64,000 bases of DNA from Variovorax guangxiensis (GCF_003952165.1 NZ_RXFT01000001.1:434001-498000); one strand, 5' to 3'; shown: positions 41,444-49,788, counted from the stretch's first letter. Notes: generated from the letters alone by a model not told the origin. Program-made: numbers and translations.

Positions 41444-43773
41444 TGGCCGATTGGGAAAATGCACCGCTCGTCGAGGACGAGCACACCGCCGCGCCGGTCG
41501 TGCCCGCAGCACTCGCCGGCTCTGCGGCGCCTGCGATGACGGTAAATTCCGGCTCCGCCGCTGTCACGCCGCTGTCGCCCGTGCCAAATAGCGCTCTCGC
41601 CGCTCCCCCCGCGCCTGCCGGACAACCCGCATGGGCCTCGGCGCCGCTGGTCGACGATGAGCCGGTGGCTGCCGTCGAGCCTCCCAAGCCCGAGCGCACG
41701 GTGCTCGGCGAGTTGGGCCATCAAGCCGGCTTGGCGGGCCGGGCCGCGGTGCAAGGCGTGCTGTCGCTGCCCGGGATGGTGTCGGACGCCGCAACCGGGC
41801 TTGTGAACGCCGGCCTTGATGCCTACACCGACGCGCGAGCCCCGACGACTTCGGAGCTGGTGACCGGGCAGAAGGAAAAGGGATTTCGGTTCCAGCGGGT
41901 GGCCAGCGCTGCGGGCAATCTCATGAACCAGGCTGGTGTGGCCCAACCCGAGGGCAAGCTCGAGCGCGTGGTGCAGGATGCCGCGACCGGCGCGGCCACC
42001 GCGCTCACTGGCATCGGCGCTGGGCAGGCAGTGGCGAATGCCGCTGCGGGTCCCATCACGAAGGCGCTGGGGTCTGCGCTGGCCGCCGCCCCCGGTATGC
42101 AGGCCGTAAGCGGCGCCACCGGTGCCGGCGCGGCAGGGATCACGCGCGAAAGCGGCGGCGGCGCTGTGGCGCAGGGTGTTGCTGGCATCGCCGGGGCGCT
42201 TGCGCCTACGGCGGTACCTTTTGCTGCCCAGGCCGGTGTCCGCGGCGTGCTGCGTGGCGGCGAGGCCGGCCGGCAGCGCGTCGCCGACAACATTGCCACC
42301 TTCAAGGAGGCTGCGGGCACGACGCCAACCCTTGGCCAGGCCACCCAGAGCCGCGCGTTGCAAGGCGCGGAGACCGGCCTGACCAATGTCGTGGGCAGCC
42401 ACGGAATCATGGTTGCCAAGGCCGAGCGGCAGGCCAAGGCCCTGCAGGAGAGCGTGCAGGACCTCAGCGCGCAGCTCGCGCCCGGCGCCAACCCCACCAA
42501 CGCCGGTGAGGCCATCGCCCGTGGTGTGGCTACTTTTCGGGACAACGTGCGCGATACCCAGCAACGCCTGTACAACACACTGGACCGCTTCGTCGCCCCT
42601 GATGCACCAACCACGGTGGGCAACACACTGGCGGCGATGAAGCAACTGAATGCAGGCATTGACGGCGCGCCAGAGATCTCGAAGTGGTTCGTGAACGGCC
42701 AGCTGTCCGCGCTGGAAAAGTCTCTCGTGTCGGACCTTGAGACCGCACTGGCCAAGGCAGCGCCTCCTGGCTCGCGCAGCAGCTTGATGAACCCGGCACC
42801 GCCAAACCTCGATGCCGCCGCGCTGCCGTACCAGGCGGTCAAGCAACTGCGCAGCTTGGTCGGTCGCACGATGAGTGAGACGAACATGCTGTCACCCATC
42901 GGTCGAAACAAATGGGCGCCGGTCTACGCCGCGTTGAGCGAGGACCTGGGCAATGCCGCAAGGGCCGCAGGTCCGCAGGCAGAGCAGGCCTGGAATCGCG
43001 CGAACACCTTCACGCGACTGGCCAATGAGCGCATGGAGCAGATCTCCAGCATCATCAACAAGGACGCGCCGGAGCACATTTTCCAAGCGGCCACCAGCAA
43101 CCTCGCCAGCGGCGGCACGCAGATTCGCCGGCTGATGAAGTCGATGCCGGCGGAAAACAGGCAGGAGGTAGCCGCGGCAGTGCTGCAGCGGCTCGGCCGG
43201 GCCAAGAACAGCGCCCAGGACGAATTGGGCAGCCAGTTCTCGAGTGAGACGTTTTTGACGAACCTGGCGGCGATAAGCCCCGCCGCGCGCAGCGCCTTGT
43301 TCAACACTAGCGGCTTCCCTGGCCTGCAGCAGCGCGTCAACCAAATGGGCCGCATGGCTGCCGTGCGGCGCGAAGGGGCCTCGGTGTTCGCCAACCCGAG
43401 CGGTACGGCGCGCCAGGTGGGGCTCGGTGCCTGGTGGTACGAGTTTGCCAAGGCCATCGGTACGGGCAACCCAGCCTCAATTGCCAAGGTCATTGCTGTG
43501 CCAACGGTTGGCAGGGCTGCGGCAAAGTTCGTGACTTCGCCGACGGTCGTCAATTTTGCTGCTGGTGAAACCCGTGCTTCTGCTGCAGCGGTTCCCAGTG
43601 CGCTCGCGGCGACCTCCCGGGTGGAACCTACAGACAACGGGCGCGGGGCGATCCTCGACGGCACTCAGCCTTTTCGCAACCGCATCAAGGCGGGCGACGT
43701 CGCGCGACAGATGGGTGGGAGAGTGGTCTCCCATCCGGCTGGAGGCTTTGCGGTGCTCCGGCCGGCCGGGTAG
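41443..43773 (+). CDS. Phage virion/ejection-like protein 2
   Basis: 776 residues; start overlaps the previous stop (TAATG). The N-terminus has two copies of a WxxAPLVxDE module (WENAPLVEDE; WASAPLVDDE), a tag seen in phage internal virion and ejection proteins. Next is an Ala/Gly-rich region with small hydrophobic stretches (about 80-270, possibly membrane-active), then long helices (about 290-640). The C-terminus is compact. Likely partner of the preceding protein in DNA delivery; no lytic transglycosylase motif noticed. Confidence 0.65.
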   Translation: MADWENAPLVEDEHTAAPVVPAALAGSAAPAMTVNSGSAAVTPLSPVPNSALAAPPAPAGQPAWASAPLVDDEPVAAVEPPKPERTVLGELGHQAGLAGRAAVQGVLSLPGMVSDAATGLVNAGLDAYTDARAPTTSELVTGQKEKGFRFQRVASAAGNLMNQAGVAQPEGKLERVVQDAATGAATALTGIGAGQAVANAAAGPITKALGSALAAAPGMQAVSGATGAGAAGITRESGGGAVAQGVAGIAGALAPTAVPFAAQAGVRGVLRGGEAGRQRVADNIATFKEAAGTTPTLGQATQSRALQGAETGLTNVVGSHGIMVAKAERQAKALQESVQDLSAQLAPGANPTNAGEAIARGVATFRDNVRDTQQRLYNTLDRFVAPDAPTTVGNTLAAMKQLNAGIDGAPEISKWFVNGQLSALEKSLVSDLETALAKAAPPGSRSSLMNPAPPNLDAAALPYQAVKQLRSLVGRTMSETNMLSPIGRNKWAPVYAALSEDLGNAARAAGPQAEQAWNRANTFTRLANERMEQISSIINKDAPEHIFQAATSNLASGGTQIRRLMKSMPAENRQEVAAAVLQRLGRAKNSAQDELGSQFSSETFLTNLAAISPAARSALFNTSGFPGLQQRVNQMGRMAAVRREGASVFANPSGTARQVGLGAWWYEFAKAIGTGNPASIAKVIAVPTVGRAAAKFVTSPTVVNFAAGETRASAAAVPSALAATSRVEPTDNGRGAILDGTQPFRNRIKAGDVARQMGGRVVSHPAGGFAVLRPAG

Positions 43774-43782
43774 TCGCCTGAT

Positions 43783-43962
43783 TCAGCGGAAGAGGTCCGC
43801 TAAGAGCGAAAGAATCAGGAAAGCCAGAATCACGAGGCAGAGCAAGCCCCACCAGGACAGAAGCATGCCCTTCCAATCCTCGATCTCTCGGCGACGGTCG
43901 TCCTCGCGCTTGAGCAGCGCTGGCACGTCCTCACCGGTGAAGTTCTTCGGGTCTTTGACCAT
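43783..43962 (-). CDS. Small single-span membrane protein
   Basis: 59 residues. A charged N-terminal half (LLKREDDRRREIEDWKG) leads into one long hydrophobic span (MLLSWWGLLCLVILAFLILS) and ends in LADLFR. It lies in a three-gene minus-strand set with the proteins at 43975 and 44478. A holin-like or membrane-anchor role is possible; no direct evidence. Confidence 0.65.
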   Translation of the reverse strand: MVKDPKNFTGEDVPALLKREDDRRREIEDWKGMLLSWWGLLCLVILAFLILSLLADLFR

Positions 43963-43974
43963 GGCCGGACTGTA

Positions 43975-44481
43975 TCAGGGGCGCCTGTTGGCCGGCGCAG
44001 CAGCTGGCGGCGGTGCTGGAGGGGCTGGTGCGGCCTGCACCTGATTCCCGTTGTCGCGGAGCTTCTCGAGGATGAGTGGCTTGGTCACGTCCCAGACCTC
44101 TTTCCCCAGCCAACCGAGGCCGCCGAGCACAGCTAGGGCAATTGCCCCAATTACATAGAGGACGGCCTTGGTCGAATGAATCGTGATCTTGACCTGCTGG
44201 GCTTGATCTTCGAGGCCTTTCAGCCGTCCTTCCAGGCGCGACTCCAGTTTCCCGAGGCTTTCATCGACTCGATCGCCAATCTTGCCGATGCGCTGTTCGA
44301 TTGCAGTCAGCGTCGCTTGGTTGTTTCTGCCGGCTTCCTTCAGCTCGCCGACGGACTGCTTGAGGTCCATGACGGCCTGAAGGGTGAAGTCGTGGCCGCC
44401 CTGGGTGTGGCCACCACCCATCGGGGTCCCGTACCGATCGGGTTCCGTATTGGTCTGGGCTCGGCTGCGCGGCGCGGTCAT
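43975..44481 (-). CDS. Coiled-coil/TM protein with proline-rich tail
   Basis: 168 residues: disordered N-terminus with a GGGH segment, a coiled coil (SVGELKEAGRNNQATLTAIE through LEGRLKGLEDQ), one TM span (VLYVIGAIALAVLGGLGWL) and a Pro/Ala-rich C-terminus. The layout is common for prophage proteins near the lysis or superinfection region. ATGA overlap with the upstream gene shows coupling. Confidence 0.7.
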   Translation of the reverse strand: MTAPRSRAQTNTEPDRYGTPMGGGHTQGGHDFTLQAVMDLKQSVGELKEAGRNNQATLTAIEQRIGKIGDRVDESLGKLESRLEGRLKGLEDQAQQVKITIHSTKAVLYVIGAIALAVLGGLGWLGKEVWDVTKPLILEKLRDNGNQVQAAPAPPAPPPAAAPANRRP

Positions 44482-44756
44482 TTCTGATTCAGGTCGATCC
44501 ACTCCCAGGCATCCTTCGGGGCATGTCCCCAGTAGGTGCTGAAGTGCATCACTATGCCCATGGGCGCTGCAGGTGGGCGCGGCTCGACGGCGGTGGTGAT
44601 CCCGACCTTCTCCGCCAGCTGGGCGCTAGTGCCCTCAAATTTGACCAGCCACTCTCCGCGCGGAAGGCGATAGGCAGGTATGCCAAGCCCGCGAACGGCT
44701 TGATCTACCGCGGCGACCGATGGGTCCGTGGTTGGGACAATGGCGAAAGTTGGCAT
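44478..44756 (-). CDS. Hypothetical element protein
   Basis: 92 residues, small alpha/beta protein: FAIVPTTDPSVAAVDQAVRG then YRLPRGEWLVKFEGTSAQLA and a Trp-rich end (STYWGHAPKDAWEWIDLNQK). No family recognised. First gene of the minus-strand set; the promoter presumably lies in 44757-44900. Confidence 0.65.
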   Translation of the reverse strand: MPTFAIVPTTDPSVAAVDQAVRGLGIPAYRLPRGEWLVKFEGTSAQLAEKVGITTAVEPRPPAAPMGIVMHFSTYWGHAPKDAWEWIDLNQK

Positions 44757-44918
44757 GGGCGCAGTCTATTCGATGAATCAGACAACAGAGGTAGCAGGGC
44801 CGACGTGTGCTCCATGTAGGAGCATGGGGCAAAGATGCGTCGCCCCCAGTAGAGATTTGGGAAACGCTGGCAATTCGAAGAATGACAAGCCTTATTCAAG
44901 CATTCGAAGGCCCGCACC

Positions 44919-45122
44919 ATGACTGCAAAGACCATCGTTCCCCTGGAGCAGGAGACCCGCTCGGCCATCCCGACTTCGGAGGCGGCCCACCACCTCAGCC
45001 GGTCCACTGCCACCCTGCAGCTCTGGGCGTGCAAGGGTGGCCCGGTAAAGCCGCTGCGCGTCGGTGGCCGGCTTGCCTGGCCTGTCTCCGACATCAAGCG
45101 GTTGCTGGGCGTCACTGCCTGA
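44919..45122 (+). CDS. Small MerR/AlpA-type HTH protein
   Basis: 67 residues. IPTSEAAHHLSRSTATLQLW, then VKPLRVGGRLAWPVSDIKRL is a minimal helix-turn-helix with wing, like excisionase/AlpA-type regulators. Third such gene in the element. AAGG lies upstream of the ATG. Confidence 0.7.
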   Translation: MTAKTIVPLEQETRSAIPTSEAAHHLSRSTATLQLWACKGGPVKPLRVGGRLAWPVSDIKRLLGVTA

Positions 45123-45197
45123 GTCGTTCTCACACAACGATGGCGGGATTTCACCCGGCCCGCCGTCCTCATTCCGGGTGCTTTCAAGGATCACACC

Positions 45198-45461
45198 ATG
45201 ACTAACGACCCTTCGCAGCCGACCAGCGACCAAGGCCTCCCGCTCTCTCTGAAGGGGGCAGCTTTCGAGCGTCACGACGCAATTCGCTCCGGCATCGCCA
45301 GGATGATCGCGGAACACCGCCGCGGCAACTTCTCGGAGGATGGCTCCATCAACGTCGGCCGGCTGATCGCGAACATCGGCTTTCAGGTCTACGACCGTGA
45401 GGTGAGGGCCATCCTGACGGAGATTCGCGCTGAAACGTCGAAGGTGTGTAGCCCTTCGTAA
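45198..45461 (+). CDS. Hypothetical element protein
   Basis: 87 residues; AAGGAT before the ATG. Helical middle (HDAIRSGIARMIAEHRRGNF), Asn/Gly turn, then IGFQVYDREVRAILTEIRAE. No family recognised. A GGCGGG/CCCGCC hairpin (45141-45163) lies between it and the preceding gene. Confidence 0.58.
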   Translation: MTNDPSQPTSDQGLPLSLKGAAFERHDAIRSGIARMIAEHRRGNFSEDGSINVGRLIANIGFQVYDREVRAILTEIRAETSKVCSPS

Positions 45462-45654
45462 GGCCATCGACAGGCCTGGGGCTCGGTGAGCGCCCGCCGA
45501 CGGTATGCAGGCGCTCGGGTATCCGCGCCGGTATCCATGGTTTCCAGGACTGAGGTTTCCAAGGCGGTTACCACCGTTTGAGGACTGGGGCTGCAAGGCG
45601 ATCGGGAGTTGGCGATTTCACGCGCCATGCCAGCGCCAGGAAAGCCTGTATCCA

Positions 45655-46152
45655 ATGAGCAGCATCCCAATGTCCTTTGACGGCACCGAGCAAATGGCGC
45701 ATCGTCCTGCGCACCACCGCACTGAGCAATATCCAGGAATGATCGTGACCACCGTTGCACAGCCGCTTCAGATCACCGGGCCCGCGCAGGCCAGCAGCAA
45801 GCCTCTTGTTCGCCGCGGCAACGGAGCGCTGATCTATCGGACCATCCTCGACTTGGCCGAGGCCAACAAGGTGGCGACGCGCCAAGTCCTGATGGAAACG
45901 CTAGGCCTGCCCTATTCCATCGTCGACGACCACGTGAAACGGATGATCGAGGACGGCCGCTTGCGTCGGGTGATGCCTGGCGTGTTCGAGCCGGTGCTCG
46001 AGGCTGCGGAGGACCGTGCGATCTCGGTAACCCATCTGCCGGGAGGCGGTGCCAAGCTGGAGATCGGGGACCTCTGCGCCGATCTCACCCTCCGTGAACT
46101 GCGAATGCTGGCGATGGCCAGCGGTGGGGTCTTGTTCGCGTTCGGGCGGTAG
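45655..46152 (+). CDS. Winged-helix-like hypothetical protein
   Basis: 165 residues from MSSIPMSF (AGGAAAG upstream). The middle (ALIYRTILDLAEANKVATRQ then GLPYSIVDDHVKRMIEDGRL) resembles a winged HTH in which the wing region reads RRVMPGVFEPV. The C-terminal 50 residues form a small beta/helix unit. Probably a DNA-binding regulator. Confidence 0.62.
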   Translation: MSSIPMSFDGTEQMAHRPAHHRTEQYPGMIVTTVAQPLQITGPAQASSKPLVRRGNGALIYRTILDLAEANKVATRQVLMETLGLPYSIVDDHVKRMIEDGRLRRVMPGVFEPVLEAAEDRAISVTHLPGGGAKLEIGDLCADLTLRELRMLAMASGGVLFAFGR

Positions 46153-46285
46153 GGCGGGCGCGGGTGATAGAGATGGTGGACGCCGCCGGTGGCCCATCGA
46201 GATAGAGATAGTGTCGTGCGCCTCCGCTCAGCAAGAGGTGAGCTGTCATTGGAAGCTTGATTGTTGCAAGTTGTAGACTTGTGGA

Positions 46286-46432
46286 ATGGCCACTAAACCT
46301 CCTTCTCCACCACCGCCCCCTCCTTCACGCCCTCCGGGAAATCCTTCGCAGGAAAGCTATGGGGAGCGCAAGAGCGACACCACGATTCAGCGGACGCGAC
46401 CGCCGCCGCCTCCTCCTCCTAGCAAGAAGTGA
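46286..46432 (+). CDS. 48-residue proline-rich peptide
   Basis: Two poly-proline blocks (six and seven consecutive Pro, near residues 8-13 and 39-45) flank a charged middle (ESYGERKSDTTIQR), and the peptide ends PPSKK. It is far from random and its TGA (46430-46432) is followed after one base by the GTG of the SLATT-like gene, so the two are coupled. No known family; the polyproline could bind SH3/EVH-like folds or membranes, or cause ribosome stalling that controls the next gene. Confidence 0.65.
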   Translation: MATKPPSPPPPPPSRPPGNPSQESYGERKSDTTIQRTRPPPPPPPSKK

Positions 46433-46433
46433 A

Positions 46434-47012
46434 GTGACTCAAGAAACACAAGGGTCCTCAGGCTACTCACCTGAGGCTTGGGCGCTGCATTGGGACATCA
46501 TGGTGTCTGCGCTCTACCACCAGAAACGAGAGCGCTTTCTTGATGGAATCGACCGCTTCGCGCAGTGCGTCGGCGTGCTTGGTGGTGCGGCCGCTTTCTC
46601 GCAGATCCTGGGCAATGTCCGTTTCGGATGGATTCCGGCAGGGATCGTTGCGATCGTCAGTTCGCTGACGCTTTGCTATGGCCCAGGTGCAAAGGCCAGA
46701 AAGCACTCAGAACTTGCTAGGGACTTCAAGCGCCTGCATGCAGACATCACGTTGGCCGGTAAGTTGATTCCTGGCGACACGCTCAACAAGTTCAAAGCTG
46801 CTTACCTACATCTCGAGGCTCAAGAACCTGCGGCTCTTCGTTGTCTCGTTAGGCAATGCGAGAACGAATTGTCGGAAGCCTTCGGGCATCACGGGGATAT
46901 CAAGCTCCTGAGCTTCTGGGACCGACTCTGGATGAACGTGGTGGACCTAGACCCATCTCGAAAGGGCAAGAAAAAAGCGGTGGCAGCCAAGACGGAGGAG
47001 GTTGCCGGCTGA
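46434..47012 (+). CDS. SLATT-like two-TM protein
   Basis: 192 residues from the GTG at 46434. An amphipathic N-terminal helix (WDIMVSALYHQKRERFL), two close TM segments (about 44-60 and 65-83), then a long helix (KARKHSELARDFKRLHADI) match the layout of SLATT domains, predicted pore-forming effectors in nucleotide-signalled conflict systems. No nucleotide cyclase or sensor adjoins; the only obligate-looking partner is the proline-rich peptide. An upstream ATG start at 46359 would overlap that gene and is less likely. Family call is by architecture only. Confidence 0.55.
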   Translation: MTQETQGSSGYSPEAWALHWDIMVSALYHQKRERFLDGIDRFAQCVGVLGGAAAFSQILGNVRFGWIPAGIVAIVSSLTLCYGPGAKARKHSELARDFKRLHADITLAGKLIPGDTLNKFKAAYLHLEAQEPAALRCLVRQCENELSEAFGHHGDIKLLSFWDRLWMNVVDLDPSRKGKKKAVAAKTEEVAG

Positions 47013-47332
47013 GCTTCGTCGTTGTGGGCTGCTGCCCGCCTCCAAGAGCGATCCGCAGCCCAAGCGTGTCGCCAGCCCGAGCGATCTTGGGTACGTCAAT
47101 CTCCTGAGGCTGATGTCCGCCGTAGGGCCTGCGGCGTGGGCTGCGGGCATTCCCATCGCTCTACACCGCTGTTGTTGAGGCATGTTGAGGTTTCCCGACC
47201 CCCGGGATGCTGAAACATGCTGAAGTTCGCGAGGTGGCGCAACGGTGGGCAAGCAACGTCGATTTGGGAAAAACGGGGTCCGTTGCCACTGAGCCGGTCG
47301 GAACAATGATCGCTCCACAACTAAGGAACATC
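47013..47332. other. Non-coding spacer with small inverted repeat
   Basis: No supported gene. GCATGTT (47180-47186) and AACATGC (47214-47220) form a 7-bp inverted repeat around a C/G-rich centre. The rest shows nothing identifiable. Confidence 0.4.
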
Positions 47333-47539
47333 ATGGTTTCTGACCTGACCCCTGACCAGCGCGCCTGGTACGACCGCGTGGTGGCGAGCCACTATCAACC
47401 CAGCGCCTTCGCTGTTGCCGGGCCGCTCGGCAGTACCTGCTGGGCGCCGAGCGCGCCGCCGCATCCCGGTTTGGTCTTCTCCCAGTACCCGATGCCGGAC
47501 GGGTGGAAGAAGCCCGTCGACGACGATCAGGTCGACTGA
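47333..47539 (+). CDS. Hypothetical element protein
   Basis: 68 residues; AAGGAA 6 nt before ATG. MVSDLTPDQRAWYDRVVASH start, then a Pro-rich aromatic tail ending in acidic residues. No family recognised; convergent with the ART-like gene. Confidence 0.55.
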   Translation: MVSDLTPDQRAWYDRVVASHYQPSAFAVAGPLGSTCWAPSAPPHPGLVFSQYPMPDGWKKPVDDDQVD

Positions 47540-47573
47540 CAGACCTGGAGTGCTGAGTCCGTGGGCTGGCGTT

Positions 47574-48104
47574 TCACCTACGCTGCGGCCGTGGGTAGCG
47601 GGTGACGACTTCCACGTCGCCTAGCTTGGTTGGGTCCAGCACGTACTCCTCCTCGCCGAGCCAGCGGCTGTGCGCATCGGGAGCGGCGAGGATGGCGTCG
47701 GGAGGGGCAAGGCACTGCAGCAGACACCCTCCGCCCGGATAGTCCGCTTGTAGCCCGGAAGCGAACATCTCTGCGGTCTCGCGATTGGGGGTCCAGCAGA
47801 AGCCGAGACGCCCGGCTTGATAGCGTTCGATGCTCTCGCCTCTGAGCAGCGTCATCTCGGGCCCGCGGTACATTGGCAGCCAAGCGCGCAGCGCGCGCAC
47901 CAGCAGTGCATCGTCGCCGGTGTCAACGCGGATGCGACCACCGTACTCGGTCCAGCGACTGCGGAGCAGGTCCGCCAATTCCCTGGTCGGCGCTTCGCTG
48001 CACATCTGAGAGCAGATCGTGGGCCAGTGGGCGGCTCGCAACGTGTCGAACAGGTCGCGATCGCCTTGAAGCATGGCGCGTTTGAGTGTCTGGAGAGGCA
48101 TCAT
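47574..48104 (-). CDS. ADP-ribosyltransferase-like protein
   Basis: 176 residues. After a helical N-terminal 75 residues, the second half shows an ordered set of motifs resembling R-S-E-type ADP-ribosyltransferases: TLLRGE (R88), GFCWTPNRETAEMFA (the S-T-like strand, near 104) and GEEEYVLDP (Glu 151-153). Spacing fits a minimal ART fold. No secretion signal, so it may modify a host or phage target inside the cell. The frame is open 52 codons further upstream; the double ATG at 48104/48101 is the likelier start. Catalysis is inferred. Confidence 0.5.
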   Translation of the reverse strand: MMPLQTLKRAMLQGDRDLFDTLRAAHWPTICSQMCSEAPTRELADLLRSRWTEYGGRIRVDTGDDALLVRALRAWLPMYRGPEMTLLRGESIERYQAGRLGFCWTPNRETAEMFASGLQADYPGGGCLLQCLAPPDAILAAPDAHSRWLGEEEYVLDPTKLGDVEVVTRYPRPQRR

Positions 48105-48292
48105 TGGAAGATACCGGATGTGCTCGGCGTAGCCGCTCCCAAATTTTCGGGAACGGTGCAACGCCCACAGCCGACCGGCGGCTTCCGCGACTACCCCTGC
48201 TATCGCTTCCCCAAACGCGAAGCCTGCTTGATGGCCATGAGCTACAGCTACGACCTCCAAGTAGCAGCTTAGACAGCACCAAGTCTAGATCG

Positions 48293-49534
48293 TCATGCCG
48301 CCTTGAACTGGATGATCTCGGCGCCCGCGGCCAGCTTGTCGAGATAGTCGGCCCAGCGTTGCATCATGGCTTTGCGCTTGTCCATAAATTCGGCACGATC
48401 GTATGCAGCGCCAAGCGGGCCGCTCTTCCCGTGGGCCAGTTGGGCCTCGATCACATCCGCTTCGATGCCGTGCAACTGTTCCGCCATGACGGTACGAGCC
48501 ATGGCTCGAAAGCCATGAGCGGTCATCTCGTCCGTGGTGAAGCCCAGCCGGCGCAGTGCTGCATTCACCGTGTTCTCGCTCATTGGGCGCTCGCCGGTGC
48601 GGATGCTCGGAAACACGTAGCGGCCGTGGCCAGTGAGGGGCCGCACCTGCCCTAAAGCTTCAAGCGCTTGCGCGGCGAGCGGCACGAAATGCGGCCGGCC
48701 GTTCAACTTTTCTTGCAGCTTGCGCTTCATGTCCCGCGCGGGGATTGTGAGCATCGAATGGTCCAAGTCGACCCATGCCCATTCCATCGCGCGAATGTTG
48801 CCTGGGCGCTGGAAGAGCAGAGCGGAGAGGAGGAGGGCGGCGCGCGTGATCGGCTGCCCGGCGTACCCGTTGATGGCACGCATCAGCTCGCCCACCTTCT
48901 TGGGCTCCAACACGGCGGCCATGCTCTGGGTGACGACCGGCCGCAGCGCGCCGTGCAGATCGGGTGCTGGGTTGCTCTCGCATCGACTGGTCTGGACTGC
49001 GAACCGAAACACCTGGCCGGCGCACTGGCGCAGGGTGTGGGCCGTCTCAATGACACCGCGATCCTCTACCCGCTTGAGCGCATGCAGCAGGTCCCTGGCC
49101 TTGATCGATGCAATCGGATGCTTCCCAAGGTAGGGGAACAGATCCTTTTCCATGATGCGCAGCCAACGCTCGGCATAGCTGGCGCTCCAGCCGCTGGCCT
49201 TGTTGGCATGAAATTCTCGCGCCACCGCCTCGAAGGTATTCGCCGCCTCGGCTGCATTCGTGAGTTTTTCCGTGCGCTTGGCGACACTGGGGTCTGTGCC
49301 TTCCGCCAGCAGCTCTCGCGCCTTGTCGCGTCGCTGCCGTGCCTTCGCAAGGGACACCGCCGGGTAGACGCCCAGGGCCAATGTTTTGGCTTTCCCGTTG
49401 AAGCGGTAATCCATCCGCCAGTACTTGCCGGGCGCCTTGACTCGCAGGTACATGCCGCCGCCATCAGCGTAGCGCTCGCCGATCGCCGCGCCTTTGTGCT
49501 TCACCTGTTTCACGAACGTATCTGTCAGCGGCAT
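48293..49534 (-). CDS. int: P4-type tyrosine integrase
   Basis: 413 residues. N-terminal DUF4102-type arm-binding domain (LTDTFVKQVKHKG start, LALGVYPAVSLAKARQ), core-binding SAM-like domain (about 95-195) and catalytic domain. Catalytic set: Arg in FQRPGNIRAMEW, HGFRAMAR (HxxR), QLAHG and the nucleophile Tyr in AAYDRAEFM. Start at 49534 is chosen since GAGG sits 6 nt upstream; the ATG at 49540 directly abuts it. It reads inward from the tRNA-Arg attachment site, the usual layout for this family. Confidence 0.92.
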   Translation of the reverse strand: MPLTDTFVKQVKHKGAAIGERYADGGGMYLRVKAPGKYWRMDYRFNGKAKTLALGVYPAVSLAKARQRRDKARELLAEGTDPSVAKRTEKLTNAAEAANTFEAVAREFHANKASGWSASYAERWLRIMEKDLFPYLGKHPIASIKARDLLHALKRVEDRGVIETAHTLRQCAGQVFRFAVQTSRCESNPAPDLHGALRPVVTQSMAAVLEPKKVGELMRAINGYAGQPITRAALLLSALLFQRPGNIRAMEWAWVDLDHSMLTIPARDMKRKLQEKLNGRPHFVPLAAQALEALGQVRPLTGHGRYVFPSIRTGERPMSENTVNAALRRLGFTTDEMTAHGFRAMARTVMAEQLHGIEADVIEAQLAHGKSGPLGAAYDRAEFMDKRKAMMQRWADYLDKLAAGAEIIQFKAA

Positions 49535-49590
49535 TTCCATCCTCGGGTGTAGGTATCTCAGTCAGGGCTCTCCGCAGGTACCTCCAAAAG

Positions 49591-49609
49591 TACCGGCAAA
49601 GTACCGACA
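49591..49609. repeat. Right arm-type integrase repeats
   Basis: TACCGGCAAAGTACCGACA is one base shorter than the copy at 28768-28787 but otherwise identical. It lies between the integrase start and the att core and is a likely integrase arm site, possibly also an int operator. Confidence 0.65.
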
Positions 49610-49711
49610 TGGGATGCTATGCGGTGACACAGCTTAAGGCAAAGAAAAACCCGCTACGCTGGGGAAACGTGCGGGTTCTGATGCTTGGTAAGACGCTGTG
49701 ATGTGAGATTT

Positions 49712-49788
49712 TGGCCTGCCCGGAGGGGATCGAACCCCCGACAACCTGCTTAGAAGGCAGGTGCTCTATCCAACTGAGCTACGGGCAG
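49712..49788 (-). tRNA. tRNA-Arg(TCT)
   Basis: 77 nt on the minus strand with CCA encoded. Acceptor CTGCCCG/CGGGCAG, anticodon stem CCTGC/GCAGG around CTTCTAA (anticodon TCT), T-loop TTCGATC. Its T-arm/3' part is the integration site of the 21-kb element, and the intact copy is kept on the integrase side. Confidence 0.95.
49719..49734. other. Right attachment-site core
   Basis: CCCGGAGGGGATCGAA within tRNA-Arg, identical to 28698-28713. It restores or retains the functional tRNA end after integration. Confidence 0.8.

Larger units (their letters stand above)
28698..49734. mobile_element. 21-kb tRNA-Arg-integrated prophage remnant or phage satellite
   Basis: Bounded by a 16-bp direct repeat, the right copy lying inside tRNA-Arg(TCT), with a P4-type integrase reading inward from the right end. 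Inside are excisionase-like genes, AlpA-like regulators, a replication-like gene with iterons, two ejection-protein-like genes, small membrane proteins and accessory cargo. Codon use and GC are more mixed than in the flanking chromosome. No terminase, portal, capsid, tail or lysin is seen. It could be a degenerate podovirus-type prophage or a satellite that depends on a helper. Confidence 0.85.

Noticed and set aside
45141..45163. GGCGGG/CCCGCC hairpin as intrinsic terminator
   Set aside because: No T-run after it; noted only as a hairpin between two small genes.
28698..49734. CRISPR array or integron
   Set aside because: No regularly spaced direct repeats with unique spacers, and no attC-like palindromes.
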